Positions 40,311 to 49,162 of a stretch of 64,000 nt of DNA are shown piece after piece. Under the pieces are notes generated by a model, which saw only the letters and a program-made list of their open reading frames with translations, was not told the DNA's origin and did not search any database. A program made the position numbers and the translations under genes. The stretch is from Brucella daejeonensis (GTDB lineage Bacteria > Pseudomonadota > Alphaproteobacteria > Rhizobiales > Rhizobiaceae): NCBI RefSeq assembly GCF_014199265.1, contig NZ_JACIJG010000014.1, forward strand, positions 39,690 through 103,689. Direction: 5' to 3'. Positions within the stretch are counted from its first letter, which is position 1, and each line of letters begins with the position of its first letter.

Positions 40311-41687
40311 TCAGAAAAATTCCAGACTGACGCGGAACATCTGTTCAACATGCTTTACTGCATCAGATGTTGCGAAAATGACGACACGATCCTTCGGCTT
40401 GATGCGCACATCGCCGTTCGGACGGATCACCTGTCCGTCCCGATAGATCGCACCGATTCGCAACCCCTCCGGCAGATCGAGATCGCGCAGCGGCGCGCCG
40501 ACGAGCGAGGATGTCTCCAGGGCCTCGGCTTCGATCAGTTCGGCCTTGTCGCGATAGACGCTATAAACTTCCCGAATGCGACCGCGACGCACATGCTGCA
40601 AAATCTTGGAGATGGTGACGGCCTTCGGATTGATATGGGCGTCGATCCCCACCATGTGGGTAAAATCCTGATAGGCGACGGTGTTGAGCAGCGCCATGTT
40701 GGATTTGCAGCCCAGCCGCTTTGCCATGATGCTCGACAGGATATTGACCTGGTCCTGATTGGTCAGTGCGACCATCAGGTCGGCATCCTGGATATCGGCT
40801 TCCAGCAGCAGGTTCTGGTCGAGCGCGCTGCCGTGCAGCACCATGGTCCGCTTAAGCTGGTCGGCAATCGCGAAGGCGCGCTCATGCTCGCTTTCGATCA
40901 TCTTGACGCGTGTGTTCCATTTGCGCTTCTCGATGGCCTTGGCCACGTAGAGACCGATATTGCCGCCGCCGGCAATCACGATGCGGCTGGCCTCCGGCTT
41001 TTCGTGGCCGAAGAGGGAGAGCGTGCGGCGGACCTGCTCGCGTGTCGTGACCACATAGGCAAGGTCGCCCGCATTCAGTTCGTCGGACGAATGCGGGACG
41101 AACAGGCTGTCATTGCGCACGATGCCGACGACGGTCGCGGCAAGGTCCGGGAAGAGATCGGTCAACTGCTTCAGGGGCGTGTTGATGACCGGGCATTCCT
41201 CAAGGCATTCGATGGCGAGGCCGATGATCTTGTCGTCGGCAAAGCGCAGCACGTCGGTCGCGCCCTGTAGCGCGATGCGGCGCAGGACCACCTCACCCAC
41301 TTCGAGTTCGGGCGAGATGATAACGTCGATCGGCAGGTTTTCCCGCAGGAACAGGTCCTGATACTCGGCCCTCAGATAGGATTGGGCGCGGATGCGGGCG
41401 ATCTTCGTGGGAACGTTGAACACCGAATGCGCAACCTGACAGGCCACCATATTGACCTCGTCGGACAATGTGACGGCGATGATCATGTCCGCTTCGTTGG
41501 CGCCGGCCGCGGCAAGGACGTCTGGTTGCGATCCGTGGCCGACAAATCCGCGCACATCGAGCGTGTCCCGCACGATCTCGACATGGCGCGGGGATGTATC
41601 GATGACGGAAACGTCGTTTTCTTCCGATGCGAGGCGCTCGGCGATACCGTAACCGACCTGCCCCGCTCCACATATAATTACCCGCAT
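40311..41687 (-). CDS. trkA: Trk potassium uptake system regulatory protein
   Basis: Peripheral NAD(H)-binding subunit that gates TrkH/TrkG potassium channels. 458 residues with two RCK_N modules (MRVIICGAGQVGYGIAERLA at 1; RIVIAGGGNIGLYVAKAIE near 235) each followed by a TrkA_C module. Dinucleotide motifs GAGQVG and GGGNIG are intact. It lies 31 bases after ntrX, the common ntrY-ntrX-trkA order of Rhizobiales, and is probably co-transcribed with it. Confidence 0.96.
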   Translation of the reverse strand: MRVIICGAGQVGYGIAERLASEENDVSVIDTSPRHVEIVRDTLDVRGFVGHGSQPDVLAAAGANEADMIIAVTLSDEVNMVACQVAHSVFNVPTKIARIRAQSYLRAEYQDLFLRENLPIDVIISPELEVGEVVLRRIALQGATDVLRFADDKIIGLAIECLEECPVINTPLKQLTDLFPDLAATVVGIVRNDSLFVPHSSDELNAGDLAYVVTTREQVRRTLSLFGHEKPEASRIVIAGGGNIGLYVAKAIEKRKWNTRVKMIESEHERAFAIADQLKRTMVLHGSALDQNLLLEADIQDADLMVALTNQDQVNILSSIMAKRLGCKSNMALLNTVAYQDFTHMVGIDAHINPKAVTISKILQHVRRGRIREVYSVYRDKAELIEAEALETSSLVGAPLRDLDLPEGLRIGAIYRDGQVIRPNGDVRIKPKDRVVIFATSDAVKHVEQMFRVSLEFF

Positions 41688-41718
41688 GACTGCTCCGTCC
41701 GCCCAAATTTAAATTTCA

Positions 41719-43080
41719 TCATACGCCGAGCGACTTCAGTTTGCGATGAAGCGCGGAACGCTCCATGCCGACGAACTCCGCCGTGCGGGAAATATTGCCG
41801 CCAAAACGATTGATCTGCGCGATCAGGTATTCCTTCTCGAAACGCTCGCGCGCTTCGCGAAGCGGCAACGCCATGATGTGCTGATCGGATTCCGTCGGCG
41901 CGCGCGGCAGCGTATCGCCGATTTCCGACGGCAGGAGGTCCGCCGTTACCGGCGCTTCCGGGTCGTCGCCCCGCGCCAGGATCATCAGGCGCTCGACATT
42001 GTTGCGCAACTGGCGAAGATTGCCCGGCCAGCTATGGGCCTGCAGAACCGCCATCGCGTCGGAGCCGATCCTGCGCGGCTTGATGCCCGCCTGTTCCGCG
42101 ATCTGGTTCATGAAATATTCGACCAGCGCCGGAATGTCCTCGCGCCGCGCGGCGAGCGGCGGAACCTGCACCGGAACGACGGAAAGGCGATGGAAAAGAT
42201 CCTCGCGGAAGGCGCCTTCCGCGATCATGCCTTCAAGGTTCTGCGCGGTGGAGGAAATGATGCGCACATCCACCTTCACACGCTTGGTGCCGCCCACGCG
42301 CTCGAACTGCTGATCGACCAGAACGCGCAGGATCTTGTTCTGCGTCTCGCGCGGCATGTCGGCCACTTCGTCCAGATAGAGAATGCCGCCATGGGCTTCT
42401 TCCAGCGCGCCGACCTTGCGCTCGCCGCCGTCCATTTCCGTGCCGAAAAGCTCGATCTCCATACGCTCGGGCGTAATGGTCGCCGCATTCACCGTCACGA
42501 ACGGCCCGCTCGCGCGGGTCGATTGTGCATGAATGGCGCGGGCGGCGAGCTCCTTGCCCGCACCCGACGGGCCGGTGATCATGATCCGGCTGTTGGTCGG
42601 CGCCACGCGCTCGATGGTCTGGCGCAACTGGTTCATGGCCAGCGACGCGCCTATCAGTTCCAGATGATCGCCCGTCCGCTTGCGCAGGTTCGACACTTCG
42701 CGCTTCAGCTTGGAGGTTTCCAGCGCCCGTTCCGCAACGAGGATCAGACGGTCGGCCTTGAACGGCTTCTCGATGAAATCATAAGCGCCGCGCCGGATCG
42801 CCGAAACCGCGGTCTCGATATTGCCGTGGCCGGAAATCATCACCACGGGAAGTTCGGGATGCTGCTTCTTGATCTCGTCGAGCAGGGCGAGGCCGTCCAG
42901 ACGGCTGCCCTGCAACCAGATATCGAGAAATACGAGACGGGGAACGCGGTCGTTGATGGCCGCGAGCGCGCTATCGGCATCGAATGCAGTGCGCGTTTCA
43001 TGGCCCTCGTCGCTGAGAATACCAGCCACCAGCTCCCGGATATCCGCTTCGTCATCAACAACAAGAATATCGGCTGCCAT
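41719..43080 (-). CDS. ntrX: NtrX response regulator (AAA+, Fis-type HTH), GAFTGA loop absent
   Basis: 453 residues. The receiver domain has the phosphoacceptor Asp53 (VFLDIWLQG); the AAA+ domain has Walker A GPSGAGKELAAR and LYLDEVADMP; a Fis-type HTH ends the protein (NISRTAEFVGMERSALHRKL). The sigma-54 contact loop normally reading GAFTGA is missing: the segment is ELFGTEMDGGERKVGALEEA. So sigma-54 activation is doubtful and it may act as an ordinary DNA-binding regulator. Partner of NtrY, whose stop is 1 base away; linked to nitrogen and redox sensing. Confidence 0.95.
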   Translation of the reverse strand: MAADILVVDDEADIRELVAGILSDEGHETRTAFDADSALAAINDRVPRLVFLDIWLQGSRLDGLALLDEIKKQHPELPVVMISGHGNIETAVSAIRRGAYDFIEKPFKADRLILVAERALETSKLKREVSNLRKRTGDHLELIGASLAMNQLRQTIERVAPTNSRIMITGPSGAGKELAARAIHAQSTRASGPFVTVNAATITPERMEIELFGTEMDGGERKVGALEEAHGGILYLDEVADMPRETQNKILRVLVDQQFERVGGTKRVKVDVRIISSTAQNLEGMIAEGAFREDLFHRLSVVPVQVPPLAARREDIPALVEYFMNQIAEQAGIKPRRIGSDAMAVLQAHSWPGNLRQLRNNVERLMILARGDDPEAPVTADLLPSEIGDTLPRAPTESDQHIMALPLREARERFEKEYLIAQINRFGGNISRTAEFVGMERSALHRKLKSLGV

Positions 43081-43081
43081 A

Positions 43082-45382
43082 TCAAATCACCTGTCCAGCT
43101 ATCTTTTTTCCGTCATTTCCCGCATCCCCGCCGGCATGACCGCCAGCGTCTTCGGGAAAGACCATACGAATCATCGCGCCCCGGCCTCCGTGAAAATCCA
43201 CGGGCGCATCGTGCAGTTCGAGATGTCCGCCGTGATCCTCAACAATCTTGCGGACGATTGCGAGACCGAGGCCGGTGCCCTTCTCGCGCGTGGTCATGTA
43301 GGGTTCGAGCAGCTTCTGGCGGTCGTCCCCCGGCAGGCCCTTGCCGTTATCGATGACATCAACGACCAGTTGCTCCTGCGAACGGTAGGAACGAATGAGG
43401 ATATGCCCCTCGCCGCGATTTTCCTTTGGAACCGCATCGATAGCCTCGCTGGCATTCTTGATGACGTTTCCGAAAGCCTGCCCGATAAGCCGGCTATCGA
43501 AGGAACCGATCAGCTTTTCGGCCCCGAAATCGTTCTCGAAGCGGATATCGCTGCGGCTCACTTCGACGAGGAATGACGATTCACGCAGCGCCTCACGCAT
43601 ATCCATATGCCGCATTTCCGGCTTCGGCATACGGGCAAACGCCGAAAACTCGTCAACCATGCGCCCGATATCGCCGACCTGACGGATAATCGTGTCGGTG
43701 CACTGGTCGAAAACCTCGCGATCCTCGGTGATCACCTTGCCGTAACGGCGACGGATACGCTCGGCGGAAAGCTGGATCGGCGTCAGCGGATTCTTGATTT
43801 CATGCGCAATGCGACGCGCCACATCGGCCCAGGCCGACGACCGCTGCGCCTGGACCAGATCGGTAATGTCATCGACCGTGACAACATAGGAATGATCCTC
43901 GGATTCCACATCTTCGACAGTCACCTGCACATTGAAGGTGCGCGCCACGCCGCCGCGCGTCATGCCGACCTGTTCGCGGTGCACGGTTTTCCCGGTGGAG
44001 CGGGCGACTTCGAATGCCTGTCCGATCTCCGGCGCGATGGCGCTCAACGACTTGCCGATCGCCTTGTCGGAAGCAACGCAGAACATATGCTCGGCGGAAC
44101 GGTTCAGGATGGAAATGGACCCATCGGTCTCGATGCCGATGACGCCCGCCGTCACGCCCGAAAGCACCGCTTCGGAGAAGCGGCGGCGCTCATCGATCTG
44201 GTCCTTGGCCGAAATCAGCTCGTTGCGCTGGCTCTTCAGTTCCGCAACCATGTTGTTGAACGTGCCGGACAGCGCGCCCACGTCGCCATCCGACGAACGA
44301 ACCGGAACGGAGACGTCGAGATTGCCCGCAGCCACATCGTCCGATGCGCCGATCAAAAGCCGGATCGGCCGCACGAGCCGGTCGGCAACGGCAATGCCGG
44401 TCCAGATGGCGGACAGAAGCACGATCAGCGTCAGGCCGAAATAGAGCAGCGCGAAGGCGATCTGCGTCGGAATGCGGTTCGCGTCCATCTCCTGATAACG
44501 CTGCGTATTCGCTTCCATCAGGTGCATGGCGTCGATGATCTGTGCGTCCACGGCCCGGATCGTATAGAGATAGACATCCGGTATTTCACGCATACGGATG
44601 ATCGCGCCGACGAACTTGCTGTTGCCCGGAGGGATCACGACCGGCTTTCCGTCCGAAGCCGTCTTCAGGGCGTCTGCGGGCGCTGGCGGCAATCCTCTTT
44701 CGGTGCCGACATTGCTGGCGACGACCACTTCTCCGTCTTCGCGCACGAGAAATGCGCCGAGCAGGCCGCGTCCGCGTGCTTGCAGGGACATGAGCTGGAT
44801 GAACCCGCCCCGGTCAAGACTGTAGATCGTCCGCTGTCCGTCGAGGTCCTGCAACATGGAATAGGACGTGCTTTGCAGATTGCGCCCGGTTTCGAGAATG
44901 TAGGATTGCGACAGGCTGCGCGATGAATTGACGATGTCTCGCGTGTTGGTGTCGAACCAGCGATCGAGGCCGAGATTGAGCGTGACCGAGGCGACGATCG
45001 CGACAACGATGGCAGGCACTGCGGCGATCAGCGAGAACAGCGCGACAATGCGGACATGGAGACGCGACGCGGCCTTGCCGAGCCTTCGCGCGGTGACGAT
45101 GCGATAGACTTCGCGGCAGATCAGCAGGATCAGGAACAGGATCAGCGCCACATTGACGATGACAAGCGCCAGCGTGACCGTGCGGTCGGGCGTGATCGGC
45201 GTGATGCCTATGAGGATGGCGAATGAAATCGATGCCGTAATCAGTGCCGACACGACGGTGATGATGCCCGGCAAGGCGAGAAGCCTGCGCCCCTCGCCTC
45301 CCCGCGATGACCGGTTCCGCGACCCAAGGTCCTGTGATTGGTTCTCGCTATCCATATCCGCCGTCAGAATCGCTGCGTTCAT
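43082..45382 (-). CDS. ntrY: NtrY membrane sensor histidine kinase
   Basis: About 766 residues. Four N-terminal hydrophobic segments (first at ALPGIITVVSALITASISFA) flank a periplasmic sensor part, then HAMP (IRLLIGASDDVAAGNLDVSV), PAS, a HisKA domain with the phospho-His in ARRIAHEIKNPLTPIQL, and an ATPase domain (VIDNGKGLPGDD, GTGLGLAIVRKIVEDHGG). The start at 45382 is preferred over 45424, which lies across a palindromic element; 45355 is also possible. NtrB and NtrC genes, often adjacent upstream, are not in the window. Confidence 0.93.
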   Translation of the reverse strand: MNAAILTADMDSENQSQDLGSRNRSSRGGEGRRLLALPGIITVVSALITASISFAILIGITPITPDRTVTLALVIVNVALILFLILLICREVYRIVTARRLGKAASRLHVRIVALFSLIAAVPAIVVAIVASVTLNLGLDRWFDTNTRDIVNSSRSLSQSYILETGRNLQSTSYSMLQDLDGQRTIYSLDRGGFIQLMSLQARGRGLLGAFLVREDGEVVVASNVGTERGLPPAPADALKTASDGKPVVIPPGNSKFVGAIIRMREIPDVYLYTIRAVDAQIIDAMHLMEANTQRYQEMDANRIPTQIAFALLYFGLTLIVLLSAIWTGIAVADRLVRPIRLLIGASDDVAAGNLDVSVPVRSSDGDVGALSGTFNNMVAELKSQRNELISAKDQIDERRRFSEAVLSGVTAGVIGIETDGSISILNRSAEHMFCVASDKAIGKSLSAIAPEIGQAFEVARSTGKTVHREQVGMTRGGVARTFNVQVTVEDVESEDHSYVVTVDDITDLVQAQRSSAWADVARRIAHEIKNPLTPIQLSAERIRRRYGKVITEDREVFDQCTDTIIRQVGDIGRMVDEFSAFARMPKPEMRHMDMREALRESSFLVEVSRSDIRFENDFGAEKLIGSFDSRLIGQAFGNVIKNASEAIDAVPKENRGEGHILIRSYRSQEQLVVDVIDNGKGLPGDDRQKLLEPYMTTREKGTGLGLAIVRKIVEDHGGHLELHDAPVDFHGGRGAMIRMVFPEDAGGHAGGDAGNDGKKIAGQVI

Positions 45383-45402
45383 GTTAACCATGCTACCCAA
45401 TA

Positions 45403-45442
45403 GCGTTGCATCTATGCAACGCAATGTGGCGAAAATGCAACG
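45403..45442. promoter_or_regulatory. Operator-like repeats upstream of ntrY
   Basis: A perfect palindrome GCGTTGCAT-CT-ATGCAACGC (45403-45422) is followed by a third half-site ATGCAACG (45435-45442) exactly 21 bases, two helical turns, from its twin. It lies 20-60 bases before the ntrY start. Autoregulation by NtrX is a reasonable guess. The rest of 45443-45636 shows no gene. Confidence 0.6.
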
Positions 45443-45636
45443 TTATTGTGTGTGCCGTTACTGGCGGAAGGCGGTATCGTCTGGGCGAGCTTCAGAAATA
45501 TCGGAGCGATAACGGCCGTTGGTCTCAGAGACTGTTCCAAAAGTTGCCATAAGCGGCTGCGAATGGCAATTTCTTGCGTTCCGATACTCGAAAAGCACTC
45601 GTTTCGCCACGGCCTGACGAATTTGCAACTGTAGTG

Positions 45637-46851
45637 TCAGGCGCGTTCCAGCGCGACGGCGATGCCCTGCCCGACGCCGATGCACATGGTGGCGAGTGCG
45701 TATTTGCCGCCATTGAGCGTCAGTTCCAGCGCAGCCGTACCGGCAATACGCGCGCCCGACATGCCGAGCGGATGGCCGAGCGCAATCGCGCCGCCATTCG
45801 AATTGACGCGGGCGTCATCGTCGGCAATGCCAAGCTCGCGCAGCACCGCAAGACCTTGCGAAGCAAAGGCTTCGTTCAGTTCGATCACGTCAAAAGCGTC
45901 GGGCGCAATGCCGATACGGGCGCAAAGCTTTCGGGTCGCGGGAACAGGTCCCATACCCATGATACGCGGCGGAACGCCAGCCGCAGCACCGCCGAGGACG
46001 CGGGCGATAGGCGTAAGGCCGTATTTCTTGACGGCAGCTTCCGAAGCGACGATCAGCGCTGCCGCGCCGTCATTGACGCCCGACGCATTGCCCGCCGTTA
46101 CCGTACCGCCTTCGCGAAACGGGGTCGGCAGCTTGGCCAGCGTCTCGATGGTCGTGGCGCGCGGATGCTCATCCTTATCGACGATGACCGGATCGCCCTT
46201 GCGCTGCGGGATCGTGACGGGCGTGATTTCCCTTGCCAGACGTCCATTGGTTTGCGCAGCGGCAGCTTTCGCCTGGCTGCGGACGGCAAAGGCGTCCTGA
46301 TCGGCGCGGGAGACATTATAGTCTGCGGCAACGTTTTCACCGGTTTCCGGCATGGAATCGACGCCATATTGCTTCTTCATCAGCGGATTGATGAAACGCC
46401 AGCCGATGGTGGTGTCAAAGATTTCTGCCTTGCGCGAAAAGGCGCTGTCCGCTTTCGGCATGACGAAAGGCGCGCGGCTCATGCTTTCCACGCCGCCGGC
46501 TATCATCAGTTCCGCTTCGCCAGCCTTGATGGCGCGGGCAGCGGCGATGAGCGCGTCCATGCCGGAGCCGCACAGGCGGTTGATCGTGGTGCCGGAAACA
46601 TTGACCGGCAGGCCAGCCAGCAACAGCGACATGCGCGCGACGTTGCGGTTGTCTTCGCCAGCCTGATTGGCCGAGCCGTAGATCACGTCATCGACGGCTT
46701 CCCAATCGACGGACGTGTTGCGTTCCATCAGCGCCTTGAGCGGGATTGCGCCGAGATCGTCGGCGCGGACGGAAGAAAGCGCGCCGCCATACCGACCGAT
46801 GGGCGTGCGGATAAAGTCGCAGATATAAGCTTCAGTCACGGCAGTTCTCAC
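45637..46851 (-). CDS. pcaF: 3-oxoadipyl-CoA thiolase
   Basis: Last step of the beta-ketoadipate pathway: cleaves 3-oxoadipyl-CoA to succinyl-CoA and acetyl-CoA. 404 residues. The acyl-accepting Cys is in INRLCGSGMDAL, the His in GGAIALGHPLGMSGAR, and the second Cys in MCIGVGQG. The pattern YICDFIRTPIGRYGGALSSV is typical of PcaF rather than PhbA. GTG at 46851 is chosen because GAGG lies 8 bases upstream, overlapping the pcaJ stop; GTG at 46839 is an alternative. Third gene of pcaIJF. Confidence 0.94.
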   Translation of the reverse strand: MRTAVTEAYICDFIRTPIGRYGGALSSVRADDLGAIPLKALMERNTSVDWEAVDDVIYGSANQAGEDNRNVARMSLLLAGLPVNVSGTTINRLCGSGMDALIAAARAIKAGEAELMIAGGVESMSRAPFVMPKADSAFSRKAEIFDTTIGWRFINPLMKKQYGVDSMPETGENVAADYNVSRADQDAFAVRSQAKAAAAQTNGRLAREITPVTIPQRKGDPVIVDKDEHPRATTIETLAKLPTPFREGGTVTAGNASGVNDGAAALIVASEAAVKKYGLTPIARVLGGAAAGVPPRIMGMGPVPATRKLCARIGIAPDAFDVIELNEAFASQGLAVLRELGIADDDARVNSNGGAIALGHPLGMSGARIAGTAALELTLNGGKYALATMCIGVGQGIAVALERA

Positions 46852-46861
46852 GATTCTGGCC

Positions 46862-47554
46862 TCACAATTCTGGAACAACGAGATCGGCCACGGGGCCATC
46901 GATATGCAGCGTTGCGCCGGTCATGGCCTGTAACTCTTCCAGTGTCATGGCCGCAAGCTTTTCGCGCAGGACAAAGCGGCCTTTGTCGATATTGATAACG
47001 GCGTGGCTGGTATAAATGCGCGTGATGCAGCCGACGCCGGTCAGCGGAAAGGTGCATTTTTCCACCAGTTTTGGCTCACCTTTTCTGGTGACGTGCTCGG
47101 TGATGACCACGACCTGTTTCGCGCCGTGGACCAGATCCATCGCGCCGCCGACGGCGGGCACACCCTTCGCACCGACCCGCCAGTTAGCCAGATCGCCATT
47201 CCGGGCAACCTGATAGGCACCGAGGATCGCCACGTCGAGATGGCCACCGCGCACCATGGCGAAGCTGTCGGCATGGTGGAAGAAGGAGGCGCCGGGCTTC
47301 AACGTCACGGCCTTCTTGCCGGCATTGATCAGGTCCCAGTCTTCCTCGCCTTCCGCCGGAGCCTTGCCGAAATCGAGAATGCCGTTTTCGGTGTGGAAAA
47401 TGGCTTCGCGGCCTTCCGGCTGATAGCGGGCGACCATTTCGGGAAAACCGATGCCGAGATTCACATAGGCGCCATCGGCAATATCCTGCGCGGCGCGCCA
47501 TGCAATCTGGGCGTTGGAAAGTTTTATATCCTCATGGGTGTTGATCGTCGTCAT
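46862..47554 (-). CDS. pcaJ: 3-oxoadipate CoA-transferase subunit B
   Basis: Transfers CoA from succinyl-CoA to 3-oxoadipate with PcaI. 230 residues. The catalytic Glu is in TENGILDFG near residue 50, and GGAMDLVHGAKQVVVITEHV is the family block. ATG at 47554 overlaps the pcaI stop (ATGA). A longer open frame to 47719 lies inside pcaI and is rejected. Confidence 0.95.
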   Translation of the reverse strand: MTTINTHEDIKLSNAQIAWRAAQDIADGAYVNLGIGFPEMVARYQPEGREAIFHTENGILDFGKAPAEGEEDWDLINAGKKAVTLKPGASFFHHADSFAMVRGGHLDVAILGAYQVARNGDLANWRVGAKGVPAVGGAMDLVHGAKQVVVITEHVTRKGEPKLVEKCTFPLTGVGCITRIYTSHAVINIDKGRFVLREKLAAMTLEELQAMTGATLHIDGPVADLVVPEL

Positions 47555-48258
47555 GCGTAGGTCACTCCCGCCCGAACGAGTTCCTCTTCCTGCTGCGGAT
47601 TTGCAACTTCGATGATGCTGTCGACGAAGATGCCCGGCGTGATGACATTTTCCGGCTCGATGCCGCCAAGCGGCAGAATCTTCGAAGCCTGCACGATGGT
47701 CCTCGCCGCAGCCATGCACATCAGCGGATTGAAGTTGCGCGCCGCCATGCGGTAGGTCAGATTGCCGTGAACGTCCGCGACATGCGCCTTGATCAGCGCG
47801 AAATCCGCCTTGAGCCAGCGTTCCTGCACGTAAGGCCGACCGTCGAATTCGGCGATCACCTTGCCTTCGGCAAGCTCGGTGCCATAGGCCGTGGGCGTAT
47901 AAAATGCCGGGATACCGGCACCGCCCGCGCGGATGCGCTCGGCCAGCGTTCCCTGCGGTACGAGTTCAAGCTCTATTTCGTCCGCCAGATAGCGGTCGGT
48001 GAAAGCGCGCGGATCGGACGAACGCGGGAACGAGCAGACCATCTTCCTGACCATGCCCGCATCGATCATCGCGGCGATGCCAATGCGGCCGTTGCCTGCA
48101 TTGTTGTTGATGACAGTCAGGTTCTTCGTCCCCTTGTCGATCAGGGCATGAATGAGTTCGATCGGCGCACCGGAGCCGCCAAATCCCCCGATCATGACAG
48201 TTGCGCCGTCTCCTATCCCGGCAACGGCCTCCGCCAGACTTCCGATTGTCTTGTCCAT
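47551..48258 (-). CDS. pcaI: 3-oxoadipate CoA-transferase subunit A
   Basis: 235 residues; partner of PcaJ. CoA-transferase family I signatures VMIGGFGGSGAPIELIHAL and NLTVINNNAGNGRIGIAAM are intact. ATG at 48258 has a full GGAGGAG site; the open frame extends to 48294 without support. First gene of pcaIJF, divergent from an IclR-type regulator across a long inverted repeat. Confidence 0.95.
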   Translation of the reverse strand: MDKTIGSLAEAVAGIGDGATVMIGGFGGSGAPIELIHALIDKGTKNLTVINNNAGNGRIGIAAMIDAGMVRKMVCSFPRSSDPRAFTDRYLADEIELELVPQGTLAERIRAGGAGIPAFYTPTAYGTELAEGKVIAEFDGRPYVQERWLKADFALIKAHVADVHGNLTYRMAARNFNPLMCMAAARTIVQASKILPLGGIEPENVITPGIFVDSIIEVANPQQEEELVRAGVTYA

Positions 48259-48316
48259 ATCTCCTCCGGTCTCAATCGCGGTGGAGTTAGCCATCGGATC
48301 GGCAAAGGGTCAAACG

Positions 48317-48357
48317 GTTTGTGCGATATTTGACATTTGTTCATATATCGCACAAAC
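48317..48357. promoter_or_regulatory. IclR-type operator between pcaI and its regulator
   Basis: Perfect 13-bp arms GTTTGTGCGATAT and ATATCGCACAAAC with a 15-base spacer. It lies midway between the two divergent starts and ends 26 bases before the regulator ATG. Control of both pcaIJF and the regulator is inferred from position. Confidence 0.75.
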
Positions 48358-48382
48358 TGAATTTTCACATTGAGGAAATTTC

Positions 48383-49138
48383 ATGCGCGAAACCGATTTC
48401 GTTGGAGGCTTTGCCAAAGGATTGAAGGTCATCGAGGCGTTCGGTGAAGACCGGCCACGTCTTTCGATAGCTGACGTTTCAAAAATTACGGGCCTTGATC
48501 GCGCGACGGCGCGGCGATGCCTTTTGACGCTCGCCGAACTCGGTTATGCCGAATATGACGGCAAATTCTTTATGCTCCAGCCCAAAATCCTGCGGCTCGG
48601 GCACGCATATCTTTCTTCGACACCTTTGCCGACGATCATCCAGCCGCATCTGGACCGGCTCTCCGATACGGTCGGCGAAAGTGCGTCCGCATCCGTTCTC
48701 GACGGCACCGAAATCGTTTATATCGCGCGCGCTTCGCAAATGCGCGTGATGTCCATCAACCTGATGGCCGGGAGCAGGCTACTGGCCTACTGCGCCTCGA
48801 TGGGCCGCGTGCTTCTGGCCTGGCTTTTCGACGCTGACGCAAGGGCCCTGCTCGAACGGACGGAACGAAAAAGCCTGACGCCGTTCACAAAAACGGAAAT
48901 TAGCCAGTTAATGACTGAGCTCGCTCTTATTCGCGATCAGGGTTATGCAATCAACGATCAGGAACTGGAGCTTGGGCTACGCTCCATTGCCGTTCCTGTC
49001 TTCAATCATCGCGGCAGCGTTGTCGCAGCACTCAACATCGGAGCGCCCGTGGCCCATGTCGAGACAGGCGATCTGGTTAAACGCTTCCTGCCTGCCATGC
49101 TACAGCTACAGTCGGAACTGCGCGGCTTGCTGAGATGA
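48383..49138 (+). CDS. pcaR: IclR-family regulator of pcaIJF (PcaR type)
   Basis: 251 residues. Winged helix at residues 8-70 (FAKGLKVIEAFGEDRPRLSI, DVSKITGLDRATARRCLLTL) and an IclR effector domain (about 85-250; GESASASVLDGTEIVYIARA; LGLRSIAVPVFNHRGSVVAA). Closest in pattern to PcaR/PcaU/PobR of the IclR group, which respond to beta-ketoadipate or protocatechuate. Divergent from pcaIJF. Which ligand it uses cannot be read here. Confidence 0.88.
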   Translation: MRETDFVGGFAKGLKVIEAFGEDRPRLSIADVSKITGLDRATARRCLLTLAELGYAEYDGKFFMLQPKILRLGHAYLSSTPLPTIIQPHLDRLSDTVGESASASVLDGTEIVYIARASQMRVMSINLMAGSRLLAYCASMGRVLLAWLFDADARALLERTERKSLTPFTKTEISQLMTELALIRDQGYAINDQELELGLRSIAVPVFNHRGSVVAALNIGAPVAHVETGDLVKRFLPAMLQLQSELRGLLR

Positions 49139-49162
49139 ATTGCCGAGGATGAAAAGTCCAAT

